Part shown: positions 1 to 8,342 of the stretch, one piece after another
Layout: every line of letters begins with the position of its first letter
Position numbering within the stretch: position 1 is the stretch's first letter
Source: an uncultured Clostridia bacterium
GTDB taxonomy: Bacteria > Bacillota > Clostridia > Oscillospirales > Oscillospiraceae
Direction: 5' to 3'
DNA: 9,880 nt
NCBI GenBank assembly: GCA_947177115.1
Contig: CAMWTG010000085.1
Location: 1 to 9,880 of the forward strand
The notes under the pieces: model-generated
Told to the model about the DNA's origin: nothing
Database searches by the model: none
Seen by the model: only the letters and a program-made list of their open reading frames with translations
Program-made: the position numbers and the translations under genes

Positions 1-3000
1 ATATCCTTTCGGACGGGTCTCACATTTTCCTGGATTACCGGCCCAACACCGGCATGGAGTTTTGGAATGACCCTGCTGACAAAAAATTTATTGTCAAGTG
101 GGCCGCTGTGGAAAAACGTATTCGCCAGCTCATCCAGGAGGGCAGCTATCTCTCTGCGGAGGAGATGGAACAGTATCTGAGCGACCATCTGGAGGCAGTG
201 CCGGAACAGGAGGCAGAAGCCACCGGGCCTGTCATTACCGATATGGACGTGGATAAGCTGCTGGTGGAGGATTGGGGTATCACCGGCAGGAAACAGCGAA
301 TTTTCGCATTGTACCAGCAAGGGTTTTCCGATGAACAGATCGCGGAGCATCTCCGCGCAGAGTATAACAAGCATGGATATACATCGGAAGAACGTGCGCA
401 CGAAGGTCCTTGCGTCCTGGCAGACGGCGGAGAGGGCTATGGGTATTTTGTCGCGGCAGAATGGCGGCTGCGCCGGAGAGACGCAGACGGCCCCATGCGC
501 TATATCAGATATGAGGAAATGGCCCATCATATTCGGGGCCTTATTGATGCAGGCCGGTATCTCACCCCGGAAGAATTGGAGCAGTATCGGCAAAAGCCCC
601 CGAAGCAGATGCAAATGGAAACGGCGGCGGCAGAAGGCCCCGTTCATGTGCCGGAGGCTGCACCGCCTATCTCGGCCACAGTGCCGCCGAGGGAAATCAC
701 CCAGGCTGACATAGACCTTGCCCTCCAGGAGTGGAACGGCGATATTGCCAGCAAACGCCAGGTGCAGCAGTACATGACCAGCCATGCCCGTGACCGGGAC
801 ACGGCGGAGTGGCTGAGAAATGAGTACGGCGATAACCTCCCTGCGTTTCCTGTTACAGTGGAGGGCGCGGCCACCGATCTGCCTTGGACAAAAGTACAGC
901 GTCACCTTGCCCGTTTGGTGAAGGAGGACAGATTTTTCACCCTGCAGGAGCTGGACAATTTTGAGGACATAGATGCCGCCGCCATCCGGGAGCATCTGGA
1001 ACAGGATAGCCCCTCCGAGTTTGTGGAGCAGGTCATGGCCGATGTAGAACGGCTGGCGGGGCAGGATTCCAGCACCGCACCCACTGTCCGGGAAATTTAT
1101 GAGAAGTACAAGCCCATTGTCAAAAATATGGTGCTGGCGGATACGGCCTATCAAAACGCCTGTAAGAACAGCGATAAAGATACCGCCCTGTTAGAAGGAA
1201 ACGAAGCGGTCAAACGGGCGGCATCCGCTATTATGGGGCCGGACTATAATCTGGCCCCGGATTTCATGCGGCTGTATTTTGATATGGCAGACTTCCATAA
1301 CCGGCTGCATCGGGAGATCATAGATGAGACATACCCCGTCCTCTCCCAGCCCCAGCAGGAGCAAAATGACGCTCCAGACATAACTGGATATGAGGATGAA
1401 ATGCCGCCCTGGGGGACAGAGATAGGCAATCATTCTCCCTGGGGCAAGGTGCAGATGAGCAATCAGTTTGCGGACGGTGTGCATGAGATCAGCACCACCC
1501 GTCATGGCGGGATTATGATACGGGAAACAGACGCGAAAGAACTGCTTTCGCCTGAAACCTTAGCCGCTGGCGGAACTGAATATGGATGGTGCTACTATGA
1601 GGAAGATGAGGCCGCATCCGTAGTCATTCGTGAATTGCTGGACAGGGGTATACCCGCATCGCCGCCGTTTGTGCGCTGTGAGTACAGCGAAACTCACGCT
1701 TTCTTTCAAGAAAACAAAATCTATTCTGTCGCTGAATTTGACCGGCTGATGAAGCAGGCGGACGACAGGCGTGTAGCAGGCAAAAAAGCCGCCATAAAGA
1801 AGTATGGGACGGAACAGAGATGGATTGAATCCAAAGACCCGGAGTTTGATGAGTTTTTCGGCTATGACAAGGTTTCGTTCGTCATTGTTTTGCCGGATGG
1901 TGTTCGGATTTGGGAGCGGCAGGATGTTGGAGATGGATATGGCGGACTGTTAGACTACCTCGGCAAGCGCGAAAAATATCGTGATATTGTTCCCATTTTG
2001 CAGGAGGCCGCAAAGCGGGAACAGGCGGCGCTTCCCCCGGACCTCTCGGCCCGGCCCATTACCCGCGAAGGGGACACCATCACCATCGGGAGCGGAGACG
2101 CTGCCCATGAGGTTGACATCACCGTTTCTGACGAGGACTGGCAAGCCATCCAGGAGGTTGTCGGCGCAACAGGTCAGCCGCCCCATAACCCCCTGGCCCC
2201 GCCTTACAAACCCGGCGATATGGTCTATCTGAATAATACCGCTTTTGAGATTACGGGTATTGGTCTGTTTGATGTGGAACTGCGGGACCCTGCGCTGCCC
2301 ATCCCCCTTCTCCGCACCGAGAGTAAAGAAAATTTTGAACGGCTGCCGCATCTGGACCCCCGAAACGGTTCTATTACCAGCTATCTGCCTGCCGATATGA
2401 GCCGCGTCAACGATGATTTTCGGGAAGTGCTGACCTCCCATCTGATGACGGACCGGGATAAGGGCTATGTTTCCGGCTGGCTGCGCTCCGGTGAGAACAA
2501 CCGGGGAATCGCCCAGCGGCTGTCCCTTGCTTTCGCCAGCCGCGCCGAGACGGTAACGCTGGAAACCGGGGACATAGCGGACTATTTTACTTCCACGGTC
2601 AGTATGGCGGTGGAAATCCAGGACAAATTCGGCACAAAGCTGTCCCTGTCCTGGGAGGCTGTTGCCCCCATCCTCCGCGCCCTCTGGCTGCAAGAGCTGG
2701 ACGGCTTTACCCATGAGCCGGTCCAGCGGGAGAGCGTGGAGCTGGCAGGCCAGCTCCACTATCAGGTGGGTGACAAGGTTGCCTTTGCCTACGGCGATCA
2801 CGATGTCAGCGGAACCATTGAGGGTATCGGTGATTTGGATATTATCATTCATACCGGCCCTTATGCCTGGAGCCATCAGACTGTTACCAAAGACTTTTTC
2901 GAGGACGCTGTGCGCCATGACGAGCGCAACGCCGCCCTGTTTACCCTGGAGGCCCCCGCCGCTGAGGTTCAGCCACCGCCAACACCGCCCCAGGCGGAAC

Positions 3001-6000
3001 AGCCGGAGGCCCCCGGCCCCACGGCAGTTCCGGGACCCGCGACAATCTATCCCGGCGATAAGAACGGCCTGCCCTATGATGTTGTTGTTCAGACCCTGCG
3101 TTTTGACGAGCCGGAACACGCGCAGCCGGAGCAGGTCCCCGCCGCTGAACAGGACGCTGCTACTGAAAATTTCCGTATCACCGATGACAACCTGGGTGTG
3201 GGTGGGCCGAGGGTCAAATACCGCATGAATGTCGAGGCCATCCGCACCTTGAAGCAGATCGAGGACGAGGGCCGGTCCGCCACCGAAGCGGAGCAGGAAA
3301 TCCTGTCCCGCTATGTAGGCTGGGGCGGCATCCCTGACGCCTTTGACCCGGACAAGGCCGCATGGTCCGCCGAATATCAGGAGTTGAAAAGCCTGCTGAC
3401 GGACAGCGAATACAAATCGGCGCGGGCATCCACCCTCAATGCCCACTACACCAGCCCCCTGGTCATCAAGGCCATCTATGAGGCTATCGGGAGCATGGGC
3501 TTTGAAAAGGGAAATATTTTGGAGCCGTCCTGCGGCGTGGGCAACTTCTTTGGCCTGCTGCCGGAGAGCATGGCTGCATCCAAGTTGTACGGTGTAGAGT
3601 TGGACAGCATTACCGGGCGCATCGCCCAGCAGCTCTACCCCAAGGCCCGGATCACGGTGCGCGGCTATGAAAAAACGGACTTCCCGGACAGCTTTTTCGA
3701 CATCGCCATCGGCAACGTACCCTTTGGCAATTATCCCGTGGTGGATCAGCGGTATGACCGGGAGAGGCTTTTGATCCATGACTATTTCTTTGCCAAAACC
3801 ATTGATAAGGTCCGGGCAGGCGGCGTGATCGCGTTCATCACCTCCAACGGCATCAGCGGCGGCACAATGGACAAAAAGGATGATCGTGCGCGGCGGTATA
3901 TTGCCCGGCGCTGTGATCTGCTGGGCGCGGTCCGCCTGCCGGACGGTGTGTTCCAGGCCAACGCCGGGACGGAAACTTCCATGTCCATCATGTTCCTCCA
4001 AAAGCGGGAAATTCCCCTGCGGGAGAATGAGCCTTTGCCGGAGTGGGTGGAGGCGGAGGTCATTGAACGCCACACCTATATCGGGCAGGACGGCGAGGAA
4101 CGCCCCGGCTTTGTGAGCATAAACCGCTATTTCCAGGCCCACCCTGAAATGGTGCTGGGTGATTTGGAGATCACCTCCGGCCCCTATGGACCGCAGTTGG
4201 CGTGTAAGCCCCGGAAAGCCCAGGACTTTGCCCAGCAGCTCCGCACCGCCCTGTCCCACATCCACGACGAAATCAAGCGTGTGGAGCTGTCCGAACTGGA
4301 TGAGGAGATGGAAACGGATTCCCTGATTCCAGCGGACCCAGGTATCGAACGATATTCCTTCGGTGTCATTGACGGAGAGGTGTACTATCGGGAAACCTCC
4401 ATGATGGCAAAGCCTGATTTGAGCGCCACGGCCAAGGCCCGCGTCAAGGGCATGGTGGAGCTGCGGGACTGTGTGCATCGGCTGATTTCCCTTCAGATGG
4501 AGGATGCCGATGAAATCTCCGTCCAAAAGGAGCGGCAGACCCTCAACAATTTGTATGACGCTTTCTCTAAAAAGTACGGCCTGCTCAACAGCCGGGAAAA
4601 CGCGCTGGCCTTTTCTGCGGACAGCTCCTATTATCTACTCTGCTCATTGGAGATGCTGGACAATGACGGGCGGCTGGAACGCAAAGCGGATATGTTCACC
4701 AAGCGGACCATCAAGCCCCACAGGGCGGTCACTCATGTGGACACCGCCAGCGAAGCCCTGGCCGTCTCTATTGGGGAGAAGGCCAGGGTGGATATGTCCT
4801 ACATGGCCCAGCTCACCGGGAAAACAGAGGAAGAATTGGAAACGGAGCTGTCCGGCGTGATCTTCCGGGATGTTCAATGTGAGGGAGACCCCAGCCGCAA
4901 AGACTGGTCCTCGGTTGATCTGAACAGTTTCCCCCTCGTTGCCGCTGATGAATACCTCTCCGGGAACGTGCGGCAGAAGCTGCGCGCTGCCAAGGCGATG
5001 TATGACGCGCTGCCTGATGGAGAGAAATACCGGATGCACCCCAACGTGGAGGCTCTGGAATCCGCACAGCCCAAGGACCTGACCGCCTCAGAGATCGACC
5101 TTCGCCTGGGGGCTACCTGGCTGGATAAGCGGTATGTGCAGCAGTTCATGTATGAGCTGTTCAAAACGCCGCCGGTGCAGAAGGGAAAAATCTATGTGAA
5201 TTTCTCGGAATATACCGGGGAATGGAACATCACCGGCAAAAACACCGTGTCCGGGTTTGATGTTGCCGCCAACACCACCTATGGCACAGACCGGCTCAAC
5301 GCCTATCACATCCTGGAGGACACCTTAAACCTCCGTGATGTGCGAATCTATGACACCATCAAGGACCCGGACGGCAAGGAACGCCGCGTTCTGAACCACA
5401 ACGCCACCACCCTTGCCACACAGAAACAGCAGGCCATCAAGGACGCTTTCCGGGATTGGATTTGGAAGGACCCCCAGCGGCGGCAGACCCTGGTGAAGCA
5501 GTACAATGAGCTGTTCAACTCCATCCGGCCTCGCGAGTATGACGGGCGGCATATCGTGTTCGGTGGCATCAACCCGGAGATCACCCTGCGGGAGCATCAG
5601 CTCAACGCCATCGCCCATGTGCTGTACGGCAACAATACCCTGCTGGCCCATGAGGTCGGCGCGGGCAAGACCTTTGAAATGACCGCCGCCGCCATGGAGA
5701 GCAAGCGCCTGGGGCTGTGTCAGAAATCCCTCTTTGCTGTCCCCAATCACCTGATCGAACAGTGGGCCAGCGAGTTCCTGCGGCTGTACCCCACCGCCAA
5801 CATCCTCGTTGCCTCCAAAAAGGACTTTGAGGGCAGAAACCGCAAAAAGTTCTGTTCCCGGATCGCCACCGGGAATTATGACGCGATTATCATGGGCCAC
5901 TCACAGTTTGAACGCCTCCCCGTCTCCTATGAACGGCGGGAACAGCTTCTGCAAGATCAGATTTTAGAGATCGAACAGGGCATTGAGGAATTGGAGGACA

Positions 6001-8336
6001 GCGGCGCGGAGAAATTCAGCGTCAAGCAGTTGGAGCGCACAAAGCGTTCCCTGGAGGCCCGTCTGGAAAAACTCAACAGCACAGGCCGAAAGGATAGCTC
6101 CGTCACCTTTGAGCAGCTTGGCGTGGACCGCCTCTTTATTGACGAGGCACATTCGTACAAAAATTTGTTCCTCTACACGAAAATGCGGAACGTGGCGGGG
6201 CTTTCCACCACCGATGCGCAGAAGTCCAGCGATATGCTGCTGAAATGCCGCTACATGGACGAGATCACCGGCGGGCGCGGCGTGGTGTTCGCCACCGGCA
6301 CCCCGGTCAGCAACTCCATGACCGAGTTATTCACCATGCAGCGGTATTTGCAGCAGGACCTTTTGGAAAAGGGCTTCACCGACAGCCGGGGCAAGCATTA
6401 CAGCCTGACCCACTTTGATAGCTGGGCCTCCATCTTTGGCGAGACGGTAACGAAGGTGGAGCTGGCCCCGGAGGGGAAATACCGTCCCCGGACGCGCTTT
6501 GCCAGATTCTACAATCTGCCGGAGCTGATGGCCATGTTCCGCGAGACCGCCGACATCAAGACCGCCGATCAGCTCCATCTTCCCGTGCCGGAGGTGGAGT
6601 ATCATACAGAAAAGGCCCTGCCCTCAGAGGAACAGAAGCAGTTGGTCCGGGAATTGTCTGACCGCGCCGCCGCCGTCCATACGGGACAGGTAAACCCCAA
6701 AATCGACAATATGCTGAAGATTACCAGCGATGGGCGCAAGCTGGGTCTTGACCAGCGGCTAATTAACCCGCTTTTCCCCGACAATCCGGGCAGTAAGGTC
6801 AATATGTGCGTGGAAAATGTGTTCCGCATCTGGGAGGATGGGCAGGCGGACAAGCTGACCCAGCTCATTTTCTGCGACCTGCCTACCCCAAAGGCCGCTG
6901 CCGCCGCCACGCGGGACAGGACCGCTATGGCGGCGGGCAATAAGGTTGCGGGTGGGACAGATCTGCACGCCCTGGGCAATCTGCTGGAGGACATCAAGCC
7001 GGATGCGCCCTTTTCCGTCTATGAGGACATCCGTAACAAGCTCATCGCTATGGGCATCCCGGAGCGGGAGATCGCCTTTATCCATGACGCCAATACCGAT
7101 GCCAAAAAGAAGGAACTGTTCGCAAAGGTCCGCTCCGGGCGGGTCCGGGTACTTATGGGCAGCACCTTCAAAATGGGCGCGGGTATGAACGTCCAGGACC
7201 GGCTAATCGCCCTGCATGACCTGGATTGTCCTTGGAGGCCAGGAGATTTGGAGCAGCGGAAGGGCCGCATTGTCCGCCAGGGCAACAAGAATCCCACAGT
7301 ACACATCTACCGTTATGTCACGGAGGGGACGTTTGATTCCTACCTCTGGCAGACCGTAGAGAATAAGCAAAAATTCATTTCTCAGATTATGACCTCAAAA
7401 TCCCCTGTGCGCTCCTGCGAGGATGTGGACGAAACCGCCCTCTCCTATGCGGAGATCAAGGCCCTGTGCGCGGGAAATCCGCTGATAAAGGAGAAAATGG
7501 ACCTGGATATTGACGTGGCCCGCCTGCGCCTGCTGAAATCGGACCACCAAAGCCATCAGTATCGGATGGAGGATGATCTTCTGAAACGGTTTCCTGAGAA
7601 AATCAAGGAAAACGAGGGCTTTATCGCGGGGCTGGAGGCCGACATGAAAACGTTGACAGAACATCCCCATCCAATGGTGCCTGTGAAGCCCGCCGCTCCG
7701 CTCCAGGCTGACGGGGAACAGCCTGCCGCGCCTGCTGCCGATGCACCCGCTGCGGAGACCGCCGCCGTGGAGGTCAAGCAGGGGTTCGCCGGTATGAAGA
7801 TCGGAGACCAGACCTTCACGGACAAAATCGAGGCGGGCAAGGCCCTGATTGCGGAAATCCGCAAGGGTATCAAGCCGGGGGAACCTGCCGAGATCGGGAC
7901 TTATCGCGGCTTCTCTATGGCTCTGTCTGTGGAAAACTTTGGAACCACCTTTGTCCTGACCCTCAAAGGCCAGATGACCCACCGGGCCGAATTGGGTGAA
8001 GATGTTTTGGGTAATCTGCTCCGCATCGACCACGCTTTGAATAAAATGCCGGAACGGGTAACGGCGCTGCGCTCCCAGCTTGACAATCTGCATCAGCAGA
8101 TGAAAGAGATTCAGAGCGAGATCGGCAAGCCATTCCCCCAGGAGGCGGAGCTTCAGCAGAAAAGTGAGCGGCTGGCAGCATTAAATATGCAGTTGGGGAT
8201 TGACGATGGGCAGGCCCCGGCTGGAGAGCGTCTGTTGGCTAAAGACGCCCGCCCCTCGGTGCTGGAGGGACTGAAACGGCCTGTCCCGCCCAAGCAGAAA
8301 ACGGACAAGCCGAAGGACTACCGCCAGGAGCGGTAA
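1..8336 (+). CDS. Giant DNA methyltransferase-SNF2/DEAH helicase fusion protein of a conjugative element (5'-partial)
   Basis: Predicted DNA-modifying and DNA-translocating enzyme. The frame is open to the left edge (first full codon at nt 3). The ATG at 54 has no Shine-Dalgarno and lies inside a repeat module, so the true start is outside the window. Residues below are numbered from that ATG. Order: helical modules (to 42, 66-178, 216-300, 782-885); conserved helical segment 346-430; DUF7007-like 461-533; beta modules 716-770 and 902-962; Pro/Ala linker 965-1000; signature NFRITDDNLG at 1039 and YVGWGG at 1087-1092; methylase motif I EPSCGVG at 1157-1163 and motif IV NVPFG at 1221-1225; helicase Walker A HEVGAGKT at 1866-1873, DEAH at 2030-2033, ATGTPVSNS at 2080-2088, GAGMNVQ at 2375-2381, QRKGRIVRQG at 2401-2410; coiled-coil C-terminus 2480-2715 split by an Ala/Pro linker near 2540-2572. 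All expected motifs are intact. NVPF in place of NPPF/Y is, as I recall, usual for these element-borne proteins. An anti-restriction (DarB-like) role is inferred from architecture only. Confidence 0.95.
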   Translation, partial: ILSDGSHIFLDYRPNTGMEFWNDPADKKFIVKWAAVEKRIRQLIQEGSYLSAEEMEQYLSDHLEAVPEQEAEATGPVITDMDVDKLLVEDWGITGRKQRIFALYQQGFSDEQIAEHLRAEYNKHGYTSEERAHEGPCVLADGGEGYGYFVAAEWRLRRRDADGPMRYIRYEEMAHHIRGLIDAGRYLTPEELEQYRQKPPKQMQMETAAAEGPVHVPEAAPPISATVPPREITQADIDLALQEWNGDIASKRQVQQYMTSHARDRDTAEWLRNEYGDNLPAFPVTVEGAATDLPWTKVQRHLARLVKEDRFFTLQELDNFEDIDAAAIREHLEQDSPSEFVEQVMADVERLAGQDSSTAPTVREIYEKYKPIVKNMVLADTAYQNACKNSDKDTALLEGNEAVKRAASAIMGPDYNLAPDFMRLYFDMADFHNRLHREIIDETYPVLSQPQQEQNDAPDITGYEDEMPPWGTEIGNHSPWGKVQMSNQFADGVHEISTTRHGGIMIRETDAKELLSPETLAAGGTEYGWCYYEEDEAASVVIRELLDRGIPASPPFVRCEYSETHAFFQENKIYSVAEFDRLMKQADDRRVAGKKAAIKKYGTEQRWIESKDPEFDEFFGYDKVSFVIVLPDGVRIWERQDVGDGYGGLLDYLGKREKYRDIVPILQEAAKREQAALPPDLSARPITREGDTITIGSGDAAHEVDITVSDEDWQAIQEVVGATGQPPHNPLAPPYKPGDMVYLNNTAFEITGIGLFDVELRDPALPIPLLRTESKENFERLPHLDPRNGSITSYLPADMSRVNDDFREVLTSHLMTDRDKGYVSGWLRSGENNRGIAQRLSLAFASRAETVTLETGDIADYFTSTVSMAVEIQDKFGTKLSLSWEAVAPILRALWLQELDGFTHEPVQRESVELAGQLHYQVGDKVAFAYGDHDVSGTIEGIGDLDIIIHTGPYAWSHQTVTKDFFEDAVRHDERNAALFTLEAPAAEVQPPPTPPQAEQPEAPGPTAVPGPATIYPGDKNGLPYDVVVQTLRFDEPEHAQPEQVPAAEQDAATENFRITDDNLGVGGPRVKYRMNVEAIRTLKQIEDEGRSATEAEQEILSRYVGWGGIPDAFDPDKAAWSAEYQELKSLLTDSEYKSARASTLNAHYTSPLVIKAIYEAIGSMGFEKGNILEPSCGVGNFFGLLPESMAASKLYGVELDSITGRIAQQLYPKARITVRGYEKTDFPDSFFDIAIGNVPFGNYPVVDQRYDRERLLIHDYFFAKTIDKVRAGGVIAFITSNGISGGTMDKKDDRARRYIARRCDLLGAVRLPDGVFQANAGTETSMSIMFLQKREIPLRENEPLPEWVEAEVIERHTYIGQDGEERPGFVSINRYFQAHPEMVLGDLEITSGPYGPQLACKPRKAQDFAQQLRTALSHIHDEIKRVELSELDEEMETDSLIPADPGIERYSFGVIDGEVYYRETSMMAKPDLSATAKARVKGMVELRDCVHRLISLQMEDADEISVQKERQTLNNLYDAFSKKYGLLNSRENALAFSADSSYYLLCSLEMLDNDGRLERKADMFTKRTIKPHRAVTHVDTASEALAVSIGEKARVDMSYMAQLTGKTEEELETELSGVIFRDVQCEGDPSRKDWSSVDLNSFPLVAADEYLSGNVRQKLRAAKAMYDALPDGEKYRMHPNVEALESAQPKDLTASEIDLRLGATWLDKRYVQQFMYELFKTPPVQKGKIYVNFSEYTGEWNITGKNTVSGFDVAANTTYGTDRLNAYHILEDTLNLRDVRIYDTIKDPDGKERRVLNHNATTLATQKQQAIKDAFRDWIWKDPQRRQTLVKQYNELFNSIRPREYDGRHIVFGGINPEITLREHQLNAIAHVLYGNNTLLAHEVGAGKTFEMTAAAMESKRLGLCQKSLFAVPNHLIEQWASEFLRLYPTANILVASKKDFEGRNRKKFCSRIATGNYDAIIMGHSQFERLPVSYERREQLLQDQILEIEQGIEELEDSGAEKFSVKQLERTKRSLEARLEKLNSTGRKDSSVTFEQLGVDRLFIDEAHSYKNLFLYTKMRNVAGLSTTDAQKSSDMLLKCRYMDEITGGRGVVFATGTPVSNSMTELFTMQRYLQQDLLEKGFTDSRGKHYSLTHFDSWASIFGETVTKVELAPEGKYRPRTRFARFYNLPELMAMFRETADIKTADQLHLPVPEVEYHTEKALPSEEQKQLVRELSDRAAAVHTGQVNPKIDNMLKITSDGRKLGLDQRLINPLFPDNPGSKVNMCVENVFRIWEDGQADKLTQLIFCDLPTPKAAAAATRDRTAMAAGNKVAGGTDLHALGNLLEDIKPDAPFSVYEDIRNKLIAMGIPEREIAFIHDANTDAKKKELFAKVRSGRVRVLMGSTFKMGAGMNVQDRLIALHDLDCPWRPGDLEQRKGRIVRQGNKNPTVHIYRYVTEGTFDSYLWQTVENKQKFISQIMTSKSPVRSCEDVDETALSYAEIKALCAGNPLIKEKMDLDIDVARLRLLKSDHQSHQYRMEDDLLKRFPEKIKENEGFIAGLEADMKTLTEHPHPMVPVKPAAPLQADGEQPAAPAADAPAAETAAVEVKQGFAGMKIGDQTFTDKIEAGKALIAEIRKGIKPGEPAEIGTYRGFSMALSVENFGTTFVLTLKGQMTHRAELGEDVLGNLLRIDHALNKMPERVTALRSQLDNLHQQMKEIQSEIGKPFPQEAELQQKSERLAALNMQLGIDDGQAPAGERLLAKDARPSVLEGLKRPVPPKQKTDKPKDYRQER
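3..953 (+). repeat. Three tandem degenerate N-terminal modules in the giant protein
   Basis: Protein-level repeats, not DNA repeats. Each unit ends in a pattern like W..V...I..LI..GRYLT.EEL: WAAVEKRIRQLIQEGSYLS (nt 111-167), YEEMAHHIRGLIDAGRYLT (508-564) and WTKVQRHLARLVKEDRFFT (888-944). Units two and three also share an upstream half of the form 'K.....Y....D...A..L..EY' (about nt 249 and 699 onward). The first unit is cut by the left edge, but its visible part, LSDGSHIFLDY onwards, aligns with LADGGEGYGYF of unit two. The bases have diverged so far that only the proteins align, so the duplication is old. Related element-borne helicases carry this module; its function is unknown and it may bind DNA or a partner protein. 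Confidence 0.75.
1434..2033 (+). other. DUF7007-like segment plus unassigned AT-richer segment inside the giant CDS
   Basis: Residues 461-533 (PWGKVQ...GVHEISTTRHGGI...LSPE...GWCYYEEDEAASV) match my memory of the DUF7007 pattern 'PWG..q...Gi..vsT..HGG', a domain of unknown function. Residues 534-660 show no family I recognise. They contain an acidic/aromatic stretch (DPEFDEFFGYDKVSFVIVLP) and a lysine/arginine-rich helix. Bases from roughly 1680 to 1990 look AT-richer than the rest of the gene, with more A/T in third positions, which suggests a separate origin. The frame is uninterrupted across both borders. Confidence 0.5.
2397..2708 (+). repeat. Fourth, distant copy of the N-terminal module
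   Basis: Residues about 782-885 of the giant protein follow the same plan as the three tandem N-terminal units. A 'GWLRSGENNRGIAQRLSLAF' segment corresponds to the 'K.....EWLRNEY' half. A beta-like stretch follows, and then KLSLSWEAVAPILRALWLQE matches the W..V...I..L tail. It is separated from the other three by about 480 residues and lies between the two beta modules. The equivalence is by eye from the spacing of W, V, I/L and charged residues. Confidence 0.55.
2736..2759. repeat. 24-nt near-perfect palindrome inside the giant CDS
   Basis: Arms GTGGAGCTGGC (2736-2746) and GCCAGCTCCAC (2749-2759) are exact reverse complements separated by AG. The sequence encodes part of SVELAGQLHY at the join between the fourth helical module and the second beta module. 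With closing pairs opened for a loop it would still form a GC-rich hairpin in the mRNA. It could also be a site for a dimeric protein, or chance in a leucine/alanine-rich coding stretch. Confidence 0.5.
3186..4043 (+). other. N6-adenine-type DNA methyltransferase domain
   Basis: Residues about 1045-1330 of the giant protein. The conserved entry is YVGWGGIPDAFD, followed by the SAM-binding loop NILEPSCGVGNFF (motif I) and the acidic strand end YGVELDS (motif II-like). DIAIGNVPFGNY holds the catalytic-type motif, with N1221 and F1224 in the places of the classic N-P-P-F/Y. HDYFFAKTIDKVRAGGVIAF and ITSNG complete the Rossmann core. The order motif I then motif IV fits the gamma/Eco57I-like arrangement. 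Family knowledge implies adenine N6 methylation of DNA; the target sequence cannot be read from the window. Confidence 0.85.
5571..7388 (+). other. SNF2/DEAH-type superfamily 2 helicase core
   Basis: Residues about 1840-2445. LREHQLNAIAHVLYGNNTLL acts as the Q-like motif before Walker A HEVGAGKT. LFAVPNHLIEQWASEF is motif Ia, DEAH at 2030-2033 is motif II and ATGTP is motif III. VLMGSTFKMGAGMNVQ is motif V, and QRKGRIVRQG is motif VI with two arginines placed as arginine fingers (2405, 2408). A charged coiled coil of about 50 residues (1958-2010) sits between motif Ia and motif II. All catalytic residues are present, so ATP-driven translocation on duplex DNA is expected. Confidence 0.9.
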
Positions 8337-8342
8337 CAGGGA

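Larger units (their letters stand above)
2199..2939 (+). repeat. Two beta-rich modules flanking the fourth helical module
   Basis: Residues 716-770 (YKPGDMVYLNNTAFEITGIG, then DVELRDP, S.ENFERL, LDPRN) and 902-962 (YQVGDKVAFAYGDHDVSGTI, then GIGDLDIIIHTGP, T.DFFEDAV, HDERN) share the pattern 'Y..GD.V......(F/V).(I/G)..IG..D..........(F)E......D.RN'. They look like small SH3-like beta barrels, a fold inferred from alternating hydrophobic strands. Such units are common in the clostridial element helicases of this type. Coordinates span both copies and the helical module between them. Confidence 0.6.

Noticed and set aside
1950..4526. 858-codon open frame on the minus strand
   Set aside because: It lies wholly opposite the giant gene, whose methylase motifs are intact there. 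The antisense translation has no recognisable motif. Long antisense frames are common opposite GC-rich genes.
5325..8093. Several 130-230-codon minus-strand frames opposite the helicase
   Set aside because: All overlap the conserved helicase and C-terminal coding sequence and show no family features.
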